Source of the DNA: Paenibacillus kyungheensis
GTDB taxonomy: Bacteria > Bacillota > Bacilli > Paenibacillales > Paenibacillaceae
Assembly (NCBI RefSeq): GCF_028606985.1
Contig: NZ_CP117416.1
Span: 4,713,001-4,777,000, forward strand
Direction of reading: 5' to 3'
Length of the DNA: 64,000 nt
The position numbers and the translations under genes are program-made. The first letter of the stretch is position 1. Every line of letters begins with the position of its first letter. This document shows, piece by piece, positions 41,757-53,248 of the stretch. The notes under the pieces are model-generated. The model did no database searches. It was not told the origin of the DNA and saw only the letters and a list, made by a program, of their open reading frames with translations.

Positions 41757-43325
41757 ATGCAAGAACCATCTCATGAAGAAACAACTCCAAATCCATCACC
41801 TCAAAATCTACCTGAATACCCATCTTCCTTATGGCGAGCTACTGTGGACTTGCCTACTTTTCCTGCTTTACAAGGAGAATTAGATACAGAGATCGTAGTC
41901 GTGGGAGCAGGCATCACAGGTATTACAGCCGCTTATTTACTGGCGCAAGAAGGCAAAAAAGTAGTGTTAATAGAAAGTGGAAAAGTGCTAGACGGAACAA
42001 CAGGCTATACAACAGCAAAAGTGAGTTCACAGCATGGCATGATCTATGATGAACTAATCAGCAATTTTAGCGAAGAAGAAGCTATTCTTTATTACGAAGG
42101 TGCACAAGAAGCGCTCCATTACATGCGTCGTCTGGTGGAAGAACATAATATCGATTGCGATTGGCAACAAGAGACATCTTATATCTATGTAGAATCAGAT
42201 GATTCCACATTCAAAAAGTTAGAAAAAGAAATGGACGCTTATCGCAAGCTAGGTATTCCTGGTGAATGGGTCGATTCATTACCGATTCCACTCACTGTTA
42301 AAGGTGCTATTGCTTTACCGGATCAAGCGCGTTTCCATCCGCTTCAATACCTTGTATTCTTGTTACAACAATTTCTATTGCTTGGCGGTACTGTCTATGA
42401 AGATACGATTATTGAAGAAGTGGAATCAGGAGATCGTCCCCGTCTATTGATACAAGATCAGTCATACGGGATTACCTGTGACAAAGTGGTATCTGCTTCT
42501 CATTATCCAGTCACCGATCAGAATGGTTTTTACTTTGCTCGTCTGCATGCAGAACGTTCGTATACATTAGCAGTACGTGCCGAGACGACTTTTGCAGGTG
42601 GAATGTATCTAAGTGTGGATGAACCGAAGCATTCTCTACGTTCGGCTACAATCGATGGACAAGAGATGCTGATCGTTGGTGGAAATGGTCATAAAACAGG
42701 GCAAGAAGATGAAACGATTACGCATTATGAAGGGTTGGAGGAATTTGTAGGGATGCTACTCGGGATCAAAGAAATTCCGTATCGCTGGTCTGCTCAAGAT
42801 CTATTTTCGCTCGATAATATCCCTTGTATTGGTTATATCACTGAAGATGAGCCTAATATTCTGGTAGGTACAGCCTTTGCTAAATGGGGCATGACTTCTG
42901 GTACACTTGCTGCTCATATGATGACTGATATGATTATGGGTCGAGATAACCGATACGCAGAACTATTTAATCCTTCTCGCAAACAACCGCTTTTGACAAA
43001 AATCAAAACAGCTGTTGTGCAAAATGCGAATGTCGCTAAAGAAATGATTACCGGTAAGTTAGACTTTAACCGTCGCAAAGCCGATGATCTGGACAATGAT
43101 GAAGGTGGAGTGATCTGGCATCATGGCAAGCGTACAGGTGCTTATCGTGATCCAGAGGGTGCACTGCATATGGTCGATACAACCTGTACCCATATGGGCT
43201 GTGAAGTCGGTTGGAATGAAGCTGAACGTTCATGGGATTGCCCTTGTCATGGTGCACGCTTTGCTTATGATGGCGAAGTGATCGAAGGCCCGGCAACCAA
43301 AGCTTTGAAAAAAGTAAATCGGTAA
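41757..43325 (+). CDS. FAD-dependent oxidoreductase with C-terminal Rieske domain
   Basis: 522 residues. The N-terminal DAO-type domain has the dinucleotide motif IVVVGAGITGITAAYLLAQEGKKVVLIES and AARFHPL-like substrate parts. The C-terminal about 90 residues are a Rieske [2Fe-2S] module with CTHMGC (Cys/His pair) and CPCHGARF (Cys/His pair). This is the YhfW-type architecture; electrons would pass between flavin and the iron-sulfur cluster, with an unknown amine or amino-acid substrate. GGAGG lies seven bases before the ATG. Monocistronic, followed by a terminator. Confidence 0.9.
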   Translation: MQEPSHEETTPNPSPQNLPEYPSSLWRATVDLPTFPALQGELDTEIVVVGAGITGITAAYLLAQEGKKVVLIESGKVLDGTTGYTTAKVSSQHGMIYDELISNFSEEEAILYYEGAQEALHYMRRLVEEHNIDCDWQQETSYIYVESDDSTFKKLEKEMDAYRKLGIPGEWVDSLPIPLTVKGAIALPDQARFHPLQYLVFLLQQFLLLGGTVYEDTIIEEVESGDRPRLLIQDQSYGITCDKVVSASHYPVTDQNGFYFARLHAERSYTLAVRAETTFAGGMYLSVDEPKHSLRSATIDGQEMLIVGGNGHKTGQEDETITHYEGLEEFVGMLLGIKEIPYRWSAQDLFSLDNIPCIGYITEDEPNILVGTAFAKWGMTSGTLAAHMMTDMIMGRDNRYAELFNPSRKQPLLTKIKTAVVQNANVAKEMITGKLDFNRRKADDLDNDEGGVIWHHGKRTGAYRDPEGALHMVDTTCTHMGCEVGWNEAERSWDCPCHGARFAYDGEVIEGPATKALKKVNR

Positions 43326-43373
43326 TCTATATTCATTTAGGCAATGATATACGATCAGTGTTGTGAAATAGAC

Positions 43374-43408
43374 AAAAAACCTCAACCTTTATCGGTGAGG
43401 TTTTTTGG
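43374..43408 (+). terminator. Intrinsic terminator after the Rieske oxidoreductase gene
   Basis: AAAAAACCTCA / TGAGGTTTTTT with an 11-base loop; A- and T-rich flanks allow function on both strands. Confidence 0.88.
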
Positions 43409-43506
43409 TATATTTTGGTATAGTCATCAGCTTGAAGTCTGGCTAAGTCACAGGAACAAACATAGCATATGCTATTGATTAGTCAGGCTGACATATTACG
43501 TATCTA

Positions 43507-43848
43507 TTATTTAGAAGTCGAAAAATAATCTTTTTCTTCTTCGATCCATTCCATATGAACACGTTGAATAATCGAGATAATCGCTCGAAGTAACGTATTG
43601 GCATTACCGATAATAAACATGATTGTTCCTGTTTTCGTTTCGCTAGTAAAAAAGAAATAACTCCCTGTCAAAAAGCAAAGTGTTGTAAAAATATCGTTCA
43701 ATAGTCGAAATAATTCATACCGATTATTGGTAAAAATACGTCGATGTGTTAGATCAACAACAAGACTGGTTTCATCTGGTTTACGTATACGCATACGACG
43801 TGATTTTCGTGGTAGATTTTTCTTTCTGGCTGTATCACGTTTTCGCAT
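43507..43848 (-). CDS. YrhK-like domain protein
   Basis: 113 residues. A very basic N-terminus (MRKRDTARKKNLPRKSRRMRIRKP) precedes a two-helix segment NNRYELFRLLNDIFTTLCFLTGSYFFFTSETKTGTIMFIIGNANTLLRAIISI typical of the YrhK family. Membrane location is likely, with the basic end in the cytosol. GGAGGGTG precedes the ATG. Function is unknown. Confidence 0.75.
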   Translation of the reverse strand: MRKRDTARKKNLPRKSRRMRIRKPDETSLVVDLTHRRIFTNNRYELFRLLNDIFTTLCFLTGSYFFFTSETKTGTIMFIIGNANTLLRAIISIIQRVHMEWIEEEKDYFSTSK

Positions 43849-44099
43849 TCAATCACCCTCCTTTTTTGGTATTACCCTCCATAAAGTAGCGTAAACTTCC
43901 AAAATAGAAAATGGATGTGATCAAAAAGCGACATCTATAAGATCATACTAAGTATACGATATATAAAATTCATACTATTTTTATAGGAATTATAAAATTA
44001 ACATTGAATATTACATAAGATCATGCGAAAATAGGTAAAATTGAGAATGAATAACACCTCTGATTCGACAGCCTCTATTCACCTATTCTATTTGATTAA

Positions 44100-45936
<1,837 letters not shown>

Positions 45937-46051
45937 AAATGCACCTCCTAATTTGTATTGATTGTAACAAAAAAAGATAAACAAGTACACATGTTCGTGT
46001 CACTAATTTATCTTTTTACTATTGCGTATTGGTAGTTCTTTGAGCACAAGT

Positions 46052-46513
46052 TCATGCGATATTTCCTGTCTGATGAGCGGTTAACGCATCATAATAGGCT
46101 TCAAGCGAACGGTCTAGAATCGTCTGGAAAATAAAAGGTTCTACTTCTGGTAATAAATCACGTGCATATTCCCAGGCATTTTCTTCGATCCGTAGAGAAA
46201 TACGGGCAGATTGCAAAGAATCTGAACACCGCTCCAGTTCATCCGCAAGCATCTCTAACATAGGATCATGCGCATGACCTAATTCGTGAGCAAATATAAT
46301 TTGAAAATACTGTTCAATATACTGTAATGATCCAAATAATTCAGTGCACTGCTCTTCGATCTCATGAATATATAAAGTAATCGTACGGCTGTTCATTCCG
46401 AACTTGCCACCTACCGAACGATCTCCTGGAAAATGTTCTTGGGTCAGAACATGTACATTACTATGCGCGCGCTGTAACAACTTTTCGATCACAAGCTCAT
46501 GGTATAGATTCAA
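46052..46513 (-). CDS. HExxH zinc metallopeptidase-like protein
   Basis: 153 residues, predicted cytosolic. FQIIFAHELGHAHD (residues 76-80 HELGH) is a gluzincin-type zinc site; a downstream glutamate (LADELE near 92 or EENAWEYA) could be the third ligand. The remainder is helical and matches no family I recognise, although short single-domain ImmA/IrrE-like peptidases have this size. The TTG at 46513 is chosen because AAGGG lies seven bases upstream; a GTG at 46528 is the alternative. It stands alone with no HTH partner gene. Confidence 0.65.
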   Translation of the reverse strand: MNLYHELVIEKLLQRAHSNVHVLTQEHFPGDRSVGGKFGMNSRTITLYIHEIEEQCTELFGSLQYIEQYFQIIFAHELGHAHDPMLEMLADELERCSDSLQSARISLRIEENAWEYARDLLPEVEPFIFQTILDRSLEAYYDALTAHQTGNIA

Positions 46514-46697
46514 AAGGCATCCCTTCACTTTCTAGGAATTAAATTCCACAATATATCAGTATATAGGAGTTGTCGGAATTTGTAACTGATTTTATTACAT
46601 TTTCTCAAAAGTAATCTGTTTCATTTTGCCCGTATGGCTGTAGAAGAGTATAATAAGTACGCAATCTATCATACGATTACTTGGGAGGATTTCATCT

Positions 46698-47417
46698 ATG
46701 GATATTCATCATAAAACAGCTATTATCACAGGAGCAGGTAAAGGAATCGGTAAAGCGATTGCTGAAGCTCTTGCAAAAGAAGGCGTGCAATTAGGATTAC
46801 TAGCACGTACAGCTTCGGATTTAGAAAAGGTAAAAGCAGAACTCACTTCGACTTACGATATTCAAGTATTTACAGCAACCGCAGATATCGGTAACTCGGA
46901 AGAAGCACGCCAAGCTGTAGCTTCTCTTGCAGCTTCTTTGGGACGTGTAGATATTCTGATTAATAATGCAGGTATCGGTAGCTTTGGCAAAATGGTTGAT
47001 ATGGACCCGGCAGAATGGGAAAACATTCTACGCGTCAATCTAATGGGTACATATTATGTCACTCATGAATTGTTGCCTGCTATGATCGAACAACAAAGTG
47101 GAGATATTATCAATATCGCTTCTACTGCGGGTGAACGTGGATTCGCTACAGGTTCAGCTTATTGCGCTTCTAAATTTGCTGTACTTGGTATGACAGAATC
47201 GTTGATGCAAGAAGTACGCAAATTCAATATTCGTGTAACTGCTTTAACACCAAGTACAGTAAACACACCACTTGCTGTCAATGCAGGTCTACCGATCGGT
47301 GACGAAGATCGAATGATGCAACCGGAAGACTTAGCTGAATTGGTTGTAGCTGCTCTTAAATTACCTTCTCGTGTATTGCTGAAAAGTGCAGGTCTGTGGA
47401 CGAATAATCCGCAATAA
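46698..47417 (+). CDS. SDR family oxidoreductase (3-ketoacyl reductase-like)
   Basis: 239-residue classical SDR: cofactor loop TGAGKGIGKAIAEALAKEG, VDILINNAGIGSFG, catalytic Ser in NIASTAGERG and YCASK. Length and motif spacing match FabG-like or YvrD/YjdA-like reductases. Cytosolic, NADP(H)-preferring by the arginine after strand two (LLARTAS). GGGAGG precedes the ATG; a terminator follows. No fatty-acid genes are nearby, so its substrate is unknown. Confidence 0.88.
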   Translation: MDIHHKTAIITGAGKGIGKAIAEALAKEGVQLGLLARTASDLEKVKAELTSTYDIQVFTATADIGNSEEARQAVASLAASLGRVDILINNAGIGSFGKMVDMDPAEWENILRVNLMGTYYVTHELLPAMIEQQSGDIINIASTAGERGFATGSAYCASKFAVLGMTESLMQEVRKFNIRVTALTPSTVNTPLAVNAGLPIGDEDRMMQPEDLAELVVAALKLPSRVLLKSAGLWTNNPQ

Positions 47418-47463
47418 CTTGCATTTTGCTAGGTAGAATTGAATAAAATATATTTTATAAAAT

Positions 47464-47493
47464 AAAGCCTTGGATATATTCAAGGCTTTTTCT
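47464..47493 (+). terminator. Intrinsic terminator after the SDR gene
   Basis: AAAGCCTTG-GATATATT-CAAGGCTTT followed by T. Confidence 0.85.
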
Positions 47494-47558
47494 TATATTG
47501 CGCTGATAAAGGGTATATATAATAGACAGAGGTATACCTTGCATAAGGAGTGAAGAGT

Positions 47559-48143
47559 ATGAGATCAATATGTGTATTTGCAGGTTCAGGTACAGGATAC
47601 AATAGTGATTATTTGCAGTACGCATCATTGTTGGGTCAACGTATTGCTGAACATCAGATTCATTTAATTTATGGAGGTTCCCGATTGGGATTGATGGGCG
47701 CTATCGCAGATGCCGCTTTACAAGCCGGAGGCAAAGTCACTGGAATTATGCCTGCTGGCTTGCTACATAGCGAAAGAGGGCATCAAGGATTAAGCGAATT
47801 GATTCGAGTCGATAGTATGCATGAACGCAAAGCAATGATGCAAGAAATGGCAGATGCTTTTATCGCTTTACCCGGCGGACTCGGTACACTGGAAGAATTA
47901 TTTGAAGTATTGTGCTGGTCACAGATTGGGATTCATCATAAGCCGTTAGGATTGTATAATGTGAATCATTATTATGAACCACTATTACAGTTGATTCAAC
48001 ATACAGTACATGAAGGATTTTCAGGCACTTCTTCGTTGAGCCGTCTAGTCTATTCTGACGATGCTGATACATTGTTAGAACAAGTAAGTCATGATATGCC
48101 AATCACGTCTGATCTACGCTGGGATCCTTCCGCCTGGACATAA
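47559..48143 (+). CDS. LOG family protein (TIGR00730-type phosphoribohydrolase)
   Basis: 194 residues of the LOG/YvdD family, which releases free bases from nucleoside 5'-monophosphates, including cytokinin-type adenines. Diagnostic motifs: CVFAGSGTGYNSDY, LIYGGSRLGLMGAIADAAL, MHERKAMM and PGGLGTLEELFE. The ATG at 47559 is set by AAGGAG; the upstream GTG lies directly behind the site. Rhizosphere bacteria can make cytokinins with this enzyme, but a housekeeping nucleotide role is equally possible. Confidence 0.9.
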   Translation: MRSICVFAGSGTGYNSDYLQYASLLGQRIAEHQIHLIYGGSRLGLMGAIADAALQAGGKVTGIMPAGLLHSERGHQGLSELIRVDSMHERKAMMQEMADAFIALPGGLGTLEELFEVLCWSQIGIHHKPLGLYNVNHYYEPLLQLIQHTVHEGFSGTSSLSRLVYSDDADTLLEQVSHDMPITSDLRWDPSAWT

Positions 48144-48164
48144 CTAGCCTAAGAGTACATTATC

Positions 48165-48212
48165 ATAGCCGCCAAAAAAGGGAGACGATAATATGTCTTT
48201 TTTGGCGGCTAT
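48165..48212. terminator. Long hairpin between convergent genes
   Basis: ATAGCCGCCAAAAAAG pairs with CTTTTTTGGCGGCTAT over a 16-base loop; the internal A/T stretch can act as a T run in both directions. Confidence 0.6.
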
Positions 48213-48233
48213 TGGTTGTGTCTCTATATTGCA

Positions 48234-49772
48234 CTACTCTGAATGTTCTAGTAGGTAATAGTATATTAAGCACATCTGATATACAAACTGTTCATGAGGA
48301 TCATTGAGATCGAATCCGGTAATATCGCGAATACGTTCTAACCGATATTTGACAGAGTTGCGATGAATAGATAATTGACGGGCCGTTTCGATTAAGCTAC
48401 TTCTACTTTCAAGATAGAAAAAAAGAGTACGTAATAAATCAGTCGTATGTTCTTCATCGTACTGTTTGAGCTTACCGAGCTTACGGTCGAACAATAGACC
48501 AAATCCTTTTTCATCCATTGTGCCACGTAGTAAATGATACACTTCGATATCTTTATAAGCAGTCAATGCTGTCTCTCCACTTAATCTACGTGAAATTGTC
48601 AGTGCATTACGTGCTTCACTAAATCCTTCATGAATATCCCACAACGCTTTGGGTCGACCAATCCCCGAGCGATAGCCTGCTAATTTCCCTTCCTGATCAT
48701 TTAACCAGGATAATACAATTGTTGCCCACGGAATCGAAGACTGTCCTGCATCAATAGCTGGAGTAGCTTTTACTTGAGGGGTAGGTAAAAACAAAATGGC
48801 TCGATTGCTACGAAATTCAATATGAGGACGAATATTATATTTTGCTGCTTCTTGGTATAGTAACCTTGTCATCCATTCTTCATCCGGGGCTACACTGCCT
48901 TCAATAACGGCTACTTCCCATAAATGCAAAGGGTTCATGCCTAATTGCTGTCCACGTTGTTCTACTTCATGACGGGGTGGCGCAGGCGGAGTCATCAATT
49001 CATCTATAAAATTGCCACGTAATCGATTTTCAGTGTCTTCGATAATTTTATTACGCATCAATTCAAGAGCTAATACCAATCGTGCTTGTTCGATACCTAC
49101 TTCTTCCATCGCATTCCATTGTTCTTTATCGATTAATAAATAAGCTACACTTCGCTGATCGATATTGATATTACGACGTACAGGATAACGTGCCTGACGA
49201 AAATCCCAACCGATTGGAGAGGAGACAATCAACGTTTCGCTATGATCAATAATAGCTACTGGTGCTTTTAACAAACCTGCTACATGATCACTTACCGCTT
49301 GAATACCGATATTTTCAAGAACCATCGCTGTTAATGTGCGATAAGTTTCATCTGATCGTTGTCGTAACTTTTCCTGTCGATATAATGTCTGTTCTATAGC
49401 GGCATAAGTGATATCCATATATGAAATATGTTCGGGTAACGAGATGATTGGTAATTCATATAAGTCACTTTGTAATATCGCTTCTGCGAGGATAGGTTGT
49501 ATCTTCTGTGCAGATCTGATCATCAATCCTACAGCTTCACTTGTATGCAGTTGCTCTATCATATGGATCAGCACTTCAGGCTGTTGTTGAATAGGATATA
49601 CATCGATAAAGATCAATGTTCCTTTGGGATAACCTTTTATAGTATAAGGCTGTTCGAGCATATCGATTTGCTTTACGAATCGCTCTAGGCCTTTGGCTCC
49701 ACTGATCACTTGCGCCTCTTGCAATAAAGGCATATTTAATAACTCTTTTATAGTTAGTTCTACTGATCTCAT
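48234..49772 (-). CDS. PucR family transcriptional regulator
   Basis: 512 residues. Domains: N-terminal PucR domain (TIKELLNMPLLQEAQVISGAKGLERFVKQIDMLEQP), a central GGDEF-like or CdaR-type sensory part, and the C-terminal PucR HTH (SSLIETARQLSIHRNSVKYRLERIRDITGFDLNDPHEQFV). It probably senses a small metabolite in the cytosol and acts as activator or repressor. The ATG at 49772 is set by GGTGAG; an earlier in-frame ATG lacks a site. A perfect palindrome covers its promoter. It is followed upstream by an ABC importer in the same orientation. Confidence 0.9.
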   Translation of the reverse strand: MRSVELTIKELLNMPLLQEAQVISGAKGLERFVKQIDMLEQPYTIKGYPKGTLIFIDVYPIQQQPEVLIHMIEQLHTSEAVGLMIRSAQKIQPILAEAILQSDLYELPIISLPEHISYMDITYAAIEQTLYRQEKLRQRSDETYRTLTAMVLENIGIQAVSDHVAGLLKAPVAIIDHSETLIVSSPIGWDFRQARYPVRRNINIDQRSVAYLLIDKEQWNAMEEVGIEQARLVLALELMRNKIIEDTENRLRGNFIDELMTPPAPPRHEVEQRGQQLGMNPLHLWEVAVIEGSVAPDEEWMTRLLYQEAAKYNIRPHIEFRSNRAILFLPTPQVKATPAIDAGQSSIPWATIVLSWLNDQEGKLAGYRSGIGRPKALWDIHEGFSEARNALTISRRLSGETALTAYKDIEVYHLLRGTMDEKGFGLLFDRKLGKLKQYDEEHTTDLLRTLFFYLESRSSLIETARQLSIHRNSVKYRLERIRDITGFDLNDPHEQFVYQMCLIYYYLLEHSE

Positions 49773-49788
49773 TTTGCTCACCGCCGTA

Positions 49789-49840
49789 TTTATCATGGTT
49801 GCTATTCTGTGCATTTTCAATATAGGGGGCTATATTGTAC
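49789..49840 (-). promoter_or_regulatory. PucR-gene promoter with perfect palindrome
   Basis: The arms CAATATAG and CTATATTG flank GGGG (49818-49837), a perfect inverted repeat. On the minus strand it overlaps the -35-like TTGAAA, which has a 17-base spacer to CATGAT. Likely autoregulatory operator. Confidence 0.55.
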
Positions 49841-49867
49841 TTTCTATTATAAGATATTATCTCACAT

Positions 49868-49916
49868 AAAAAAGCGCACCCTTGTCTAAAATAGATAAGG
49901 ATCACGCTTTTGAGCA
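49868..49916 (-). terminator. Terminator after the sugar ABC permease genes
   Basis: On the minus strand an imperfect stem AAAGCG...CCTTaTCTA / TAGAcAAGG...CGCTTT is followed by TTTAT. Confidence 0.65.
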
Positions 49917-49936
49917 ATATGATGATATGTTATCAT

Positions 49937-50812
49937 TTATCCTTTGGTACCAGCAGTCAAATTCATACCTTCAATAAAGTAACGTTGAAAAACAAAAAAC
50001 AATACGATAACAGGCAATAATACTAGAACAGAACCTGCCATCAAATAATTCCACTGTGTCTGTACACTGCCTCGAAAAGATTGCAGACCAATTTGTAAAG
50101 TATATAACGATTCATCATTCACATACAAAAGTGGCCCCAAAAAGTCATTCCATGCTCCATTAAAGGAAAGAATAGCTATCGTTGCCAGTGCTGGCTTGGA
50201 TAATGGAATAATCACTCTAAGCCATGTATAAAAATGACTAGCTCCGTCGATCTTTGCTGCTTCACTCAGTTCTCGAGGAATACTTAAATAAAATTGACGT
50301 AACATAAAAATATAAAAAGCACTGCCTAAAAACTGAGGAATAATTAACGGATAGTACGTCCCTACAAGATGCAATTTGGAAAACATCACATACTGCGGAA
50401 TTAATGTTACAAACCCTGGAATCATCATCGTTGCCAGCAGAATCGAAAACCATACTTTTTTACCTCGAAAACGAATACGTGCGAATCCGTAAGCGACAAA
50501 TGAATTCACGATCACATTTCCTGTGACTGCAAAAAAAGAAAGCAACAATGTATTTAACGTATACTGTGTAAATGGAGCCGCTACCCATGTACGAATATAA
50601 TTATCAATATGAAATGTTTGCGGAATAAAAGTAGGTGGGTACTGTGCTATTTCTTGCATCGACTTTAGAGAGGTTGCTATCATCCACCAAAGCGGCAACA
50701 AAAATAATATACTTCCTAGCGCTAACACGATAAAAATAACAATTTGGCGCAAAGATACCCGTTTTTTTCGATAATCTGTCTGTTGCCCTGAATAATATAG
50801 GGAACTACCCAT
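49937..50812 (-). CDS. Carbohydrate ABC transporter permease (MalG type)
   Basis: 291 residues, six helices. The N-terminal LRQIVIFIVLALGSILFLLPLWWMIATSLKS and the EAA loop IPRELSEAAKIDGASHFYTWLRVIIPLSKPALATIAI are typical of CUT1 permeases. It overlaps the upstream permease by one base (TAATG), which indicates tight coupling. No ATPase gene is in the operon, usual for CUT1 importers that share an MsmX-like ATPase. Confidence 0.93.
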   Translation of the reverse strand: MGSSLYYSGQQTDYRKKRVSLRQIVIFIVLALGSILFLLPLWWMIATSLKSMQEIAQYPPTFIPQTFHIDNYIRTWVAAPFTQYTLNTLLLSFFAVTGNVIVNSFVAYGFARIRFRGKKVWFSILLATMMIPGFVTLIPQYVMFSKLHLVGTYYPLIIPQFLGSAFYIFMLRQFYLSIPRELSEAAKIDGASHFYTWLRVIIPLSKPALATIAILSFNGAWNDFLGPLLYVNDESLYTLQIGLQSFRGSVQTQWNYLMAGSVLVLLPVIVLFFVFQRYFIEGMNLTAGTKG

Positions 50813-51744
50813 TATTGATCCTCTCCTTCATAGTACACCCAACGTTTGGATAGCTTCATATTGATTAATGTCAGCACCAGAACAATAGCAAATAGTACCC
50901 ATGCCATTCCCATAGCATAGCCCATATCAAATACGGTGAACGCTTTGTGCCACATGTGCAAATTATAAAAAAGTAGTGAATTCATCGATCCACCACTACC
51001 GTTCTCAGTCATTACATATCCTTCCTGGAACACTTGAAATCCACCAATAAAGCTCGTAATTACATCAAAGAAAATAACCGGCGAAATCATAGGCAGTGTA
51101 ATATGCCAGAAGCGACGAAATACAGAGGCTCCGTCTAACTTGGCAGCCTCATATAGCTGTGCAGGCACCCCTTGTAAGCTGGCTAAATATAACAACATTC
51201 CGCCGCCGACTGCCCACATTTTCATCATAATAATAGCAGGCTTGGTCCACATCGGATCACTTAACCATGCAGGGCCTGAGATTCCAATCCATGATAACAA
51301 TGTATTGATTAATCCACTGGTCGGGCTAAGCAATTGCATCCAGAGAAAATAGACACCTACCCCTGAAAGCACAGCCGGCAAATAATAAATAGTCCGAAAA
51401 AAACGCATCCCTACTACTTTTTCGTTCAATAACAAAGCAAGCAAAATAGAACCTATCGTCGTTAAAGGAACCATCCAGACGACATAATACAATGTATTAC
51501 TCAAAGACCTCCAAAATAAAGGATCATCTGTAAACATGCGTCTATAATTATCAAGCCCGATAAAATCCATACGTGATGTTACATCATAATTGGTAAAACT
51601 GGCATACAGAGAAAAGAGCATAGGAAACAAAGTAATCCCAAATAATCCAATTAACCATGGAAGAATAAATAGATATCCTTGTCGTTCTTCCTGACGTGCT
51701 AATTTAGATATTTTCGGACGTTTTTGCCCGATCATTGCTTTCAT
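50812..51744 (-). CDS. Carbohydrate ABC transporter permease (MalF type)
   Basis: 310 residues, six helices. Typical CUT1 parts: GYLFILPWLIGLFGITLFPMLFSLYASFTNYD at the start, FRTIYYLPAVLSGVGVYFLWMQLL, and the EAA loop VPAQLYEAAKLDGASVFRRFWHITLPMISPV. AAAGGGGG precedes the ATG. Separated from the binding-protein gene by a stem-loop at 51772-51811 that may lower permease levels relative to the binding protein. Confidence 0.93.
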   Translation of the reverse strand: MKAMIGQKRPKISKLARQEERQGYLFILPWLIGLFGITLFPMLFSLYASFTNYDVTSRMDFIGLDNYRRMFTDDPLFWRSLSNTLYYVVWMVPLTTIGSILLALLLNEKVVGMRFFRTIYYLPAVLSGVGVYFLWMQLLSPTSGLINTLLSWIGISGPAWLSDPMWTKPAIIMMKMWAVGGGMLLYLASLQGVPAQLYEAAKLDGASVFRRFWHITLPMISPVIFFDVITSFIGGFQVFQEGYVMTENGSGGSMNSLLFYNLHMWHKAFTVFDMGYAMGMAWVLFAIVLVLTLINMKLSKRWVYYEGEDQ

Positions 51745-51771
51745 AATTAACCCCCTTTGATACAGTACAAA

Positions 51772-51815
51772 GCGAGAGCCAAAAACGGATCAGCTCCGAC
51801 TCAGCTCTCGCCTCT
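51772..51815 (-). promoter_or_regulatory. Stem-loop between binding-protein and permease genes
   Basis: GCGAGAGC (51772-51779) pairs with GCTCTCGC (51804-51811); weak T run TTTG on the minus strand. Probable partial terminator or message stabiliser. Confidence 0.55.
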
Positions 51816-51852
51816 AACTGGAATAACACAGACTATAATGACTAGTGGATTA

Positions 51853-53154
51853 TTATTTATTTTGTGCCATCAAACTTTGAATATCTTGCTGTGCAGCGGC
51901 TAGTGCTTGTTCAGGTGTTTCTTGACCTAGAAATACAGCATCCATATGCGGATTAATCAGATTTTTATAATCAGGAGCACTGAGCGGAATCGGAAACAGC
52001 TTGGTGCTCTCTAAATTTTGAACAGACGCTTTATAGACTGGATTTTGATTAGCTTCTTTATCCTTAGCGGCTTCTATATTAGCCACATTATCGAAGTTCT
52101 CCATCGCCCAATATTTTTGAGCGTCTACTCCGGTTAAATATTTCATAAATTCCCATGCTTCAGCAGGGTGCTTAGCTCCACGAGGAATCTCGACCACGAA
52201 TCCGCCACCTGTACTCCAATGACCTGAACCACTTTCCCGTTCTGGAATAGGAGCTACACCAAAGTCCATATCTTTGCCAAACTCTTCAAGTTGAGTATTG
52301 TATGTGCCTGTCTGAATATACATAGCGACTTTACCTGAAATAAAAGCATCACTTTGTCCGTTACCAAATTCTGCTTTCATAGCATCTACTGTCTGGCGAC
52401 CCAAGCGATCTTGCCAGGAAAGTAACCATTTCAATGTGGCTGCTTTGCCAGGTGTGTTAATAGTAGTCTGGTCGTTGGCATCAAAATAACCGTTGCCATT
52501 ATCTCCATTCATCAACCAGCTATCTACACCAAAATCACCCCAAAGTGGATAAAATCCTACTTGTTCGTAGGTCTGTCCACTTTTTTTGTCTAACTTTTTG
52601 GCATATTCCTCTAATTCAGCCCATGTTTGCGGTGGATCATTAGGATCAAGCCCTGCTTCTTTGAAAGCCGTTTTGTTGTAGTACAACATACGGGTATCGG
52701 TGTTAAAAGGTAATGCATATGCTTCATTGTTATATAGTACATTTTCCCATAATTCTGGATAAAAGGTGTCGGCAATATTGTCTTTTTGCAAATAAGGAGT
52801 AAGATTGGTATTTTGATTTTTGCTGGCGCGAAGATTTACATTAGCGTAATCATTAATAATAACATCAGCAGGATTTCCAGCTGCTACAGCCGCTAGATTT
52901 TTGGTCCAGATATCACCAAAAGGAAGGTATGTATGCTTGACGATGATTCGATCCTGCGAAGCATTAAAATCATTAATGATTTTTTCGATAATCGGACGAC
53001 GTGTCTCTGAACCCCAAAATGTCCAAAAATCGATTTCTACTTTTCCATCTGCTCTGGGTTCAGATGAATCAGATCGTGGTGTACAGGCAGTTAGCAACAG
53101 CAAAAGAATCATAGGGATAATCCATATCATACGGATTGAAAACTTATAATGCAT
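51853..53154 (-). CDS. Extracellular solute-binding lipoprotein (sugar ABC importer)
   Basis: 433 residues, solute-binding protein family 1. The signal peptide ends in LLLTAC (Cys24). Family signs: VEIDFWTFWGSETRRPIIEKIINDFNASQDRIIVKHTYLPFGDIWTKNLAAVAAGNPADVIINDYANV, ALPFNTDTRMLYYNK and GHWSTGGGFVVEIPRGAKHPAEAWEFMKYLT. It should capture an oligosaccharide outside the cell. AAGGAGG precedes the ATG. First gene of the importer operon. Confidence 0.94.
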   Translation of the reverse strand: MHYKFSIRMIWIIPMILLLLLTACTPRSDSSEPRADGKVEIDFWTFWGSETRRPIIEKIINDFNASQDRIIVKHTYLPFGDIWTKNLAAVAAGNPADVIINDYANVNLRASKNQNTNLTPYLQKDNIADTFYPELWENVLYNNEAYALPFNTDTRMLYYNKTAFKEAGLDPNDPPQTWAELEEYAKKLDKKSGQTYEQVGFYPLWGDFGVDSWLMNGDNGNGYFDANDQTTINTPGKAATLKWLLSWQDRLGRQTVDAMKAEFGNGQSDAFISGKVAMYIQTGTYNTQLEEFGKDMDFGVAPIPERESGSGHWSTGGGFVVEIPRGAKHPAEAWEFMKYLTGVDAQKYWAMENFDNVANIEAAKDKEANQNPVYKASVQNLESTKLFPIPLSAPDYKNLINPHMDAVFLGQETPEQALAAAQQDIQSLMAQNK

Positions 53155-53248
53155 TAACCAATTCCTCCTTATTTATAAATAAAGATTATAAAATCTCTTT
53201 TATTACAATAAACGACAAAACATCGCTTTGAATCCATTTATGACAATA

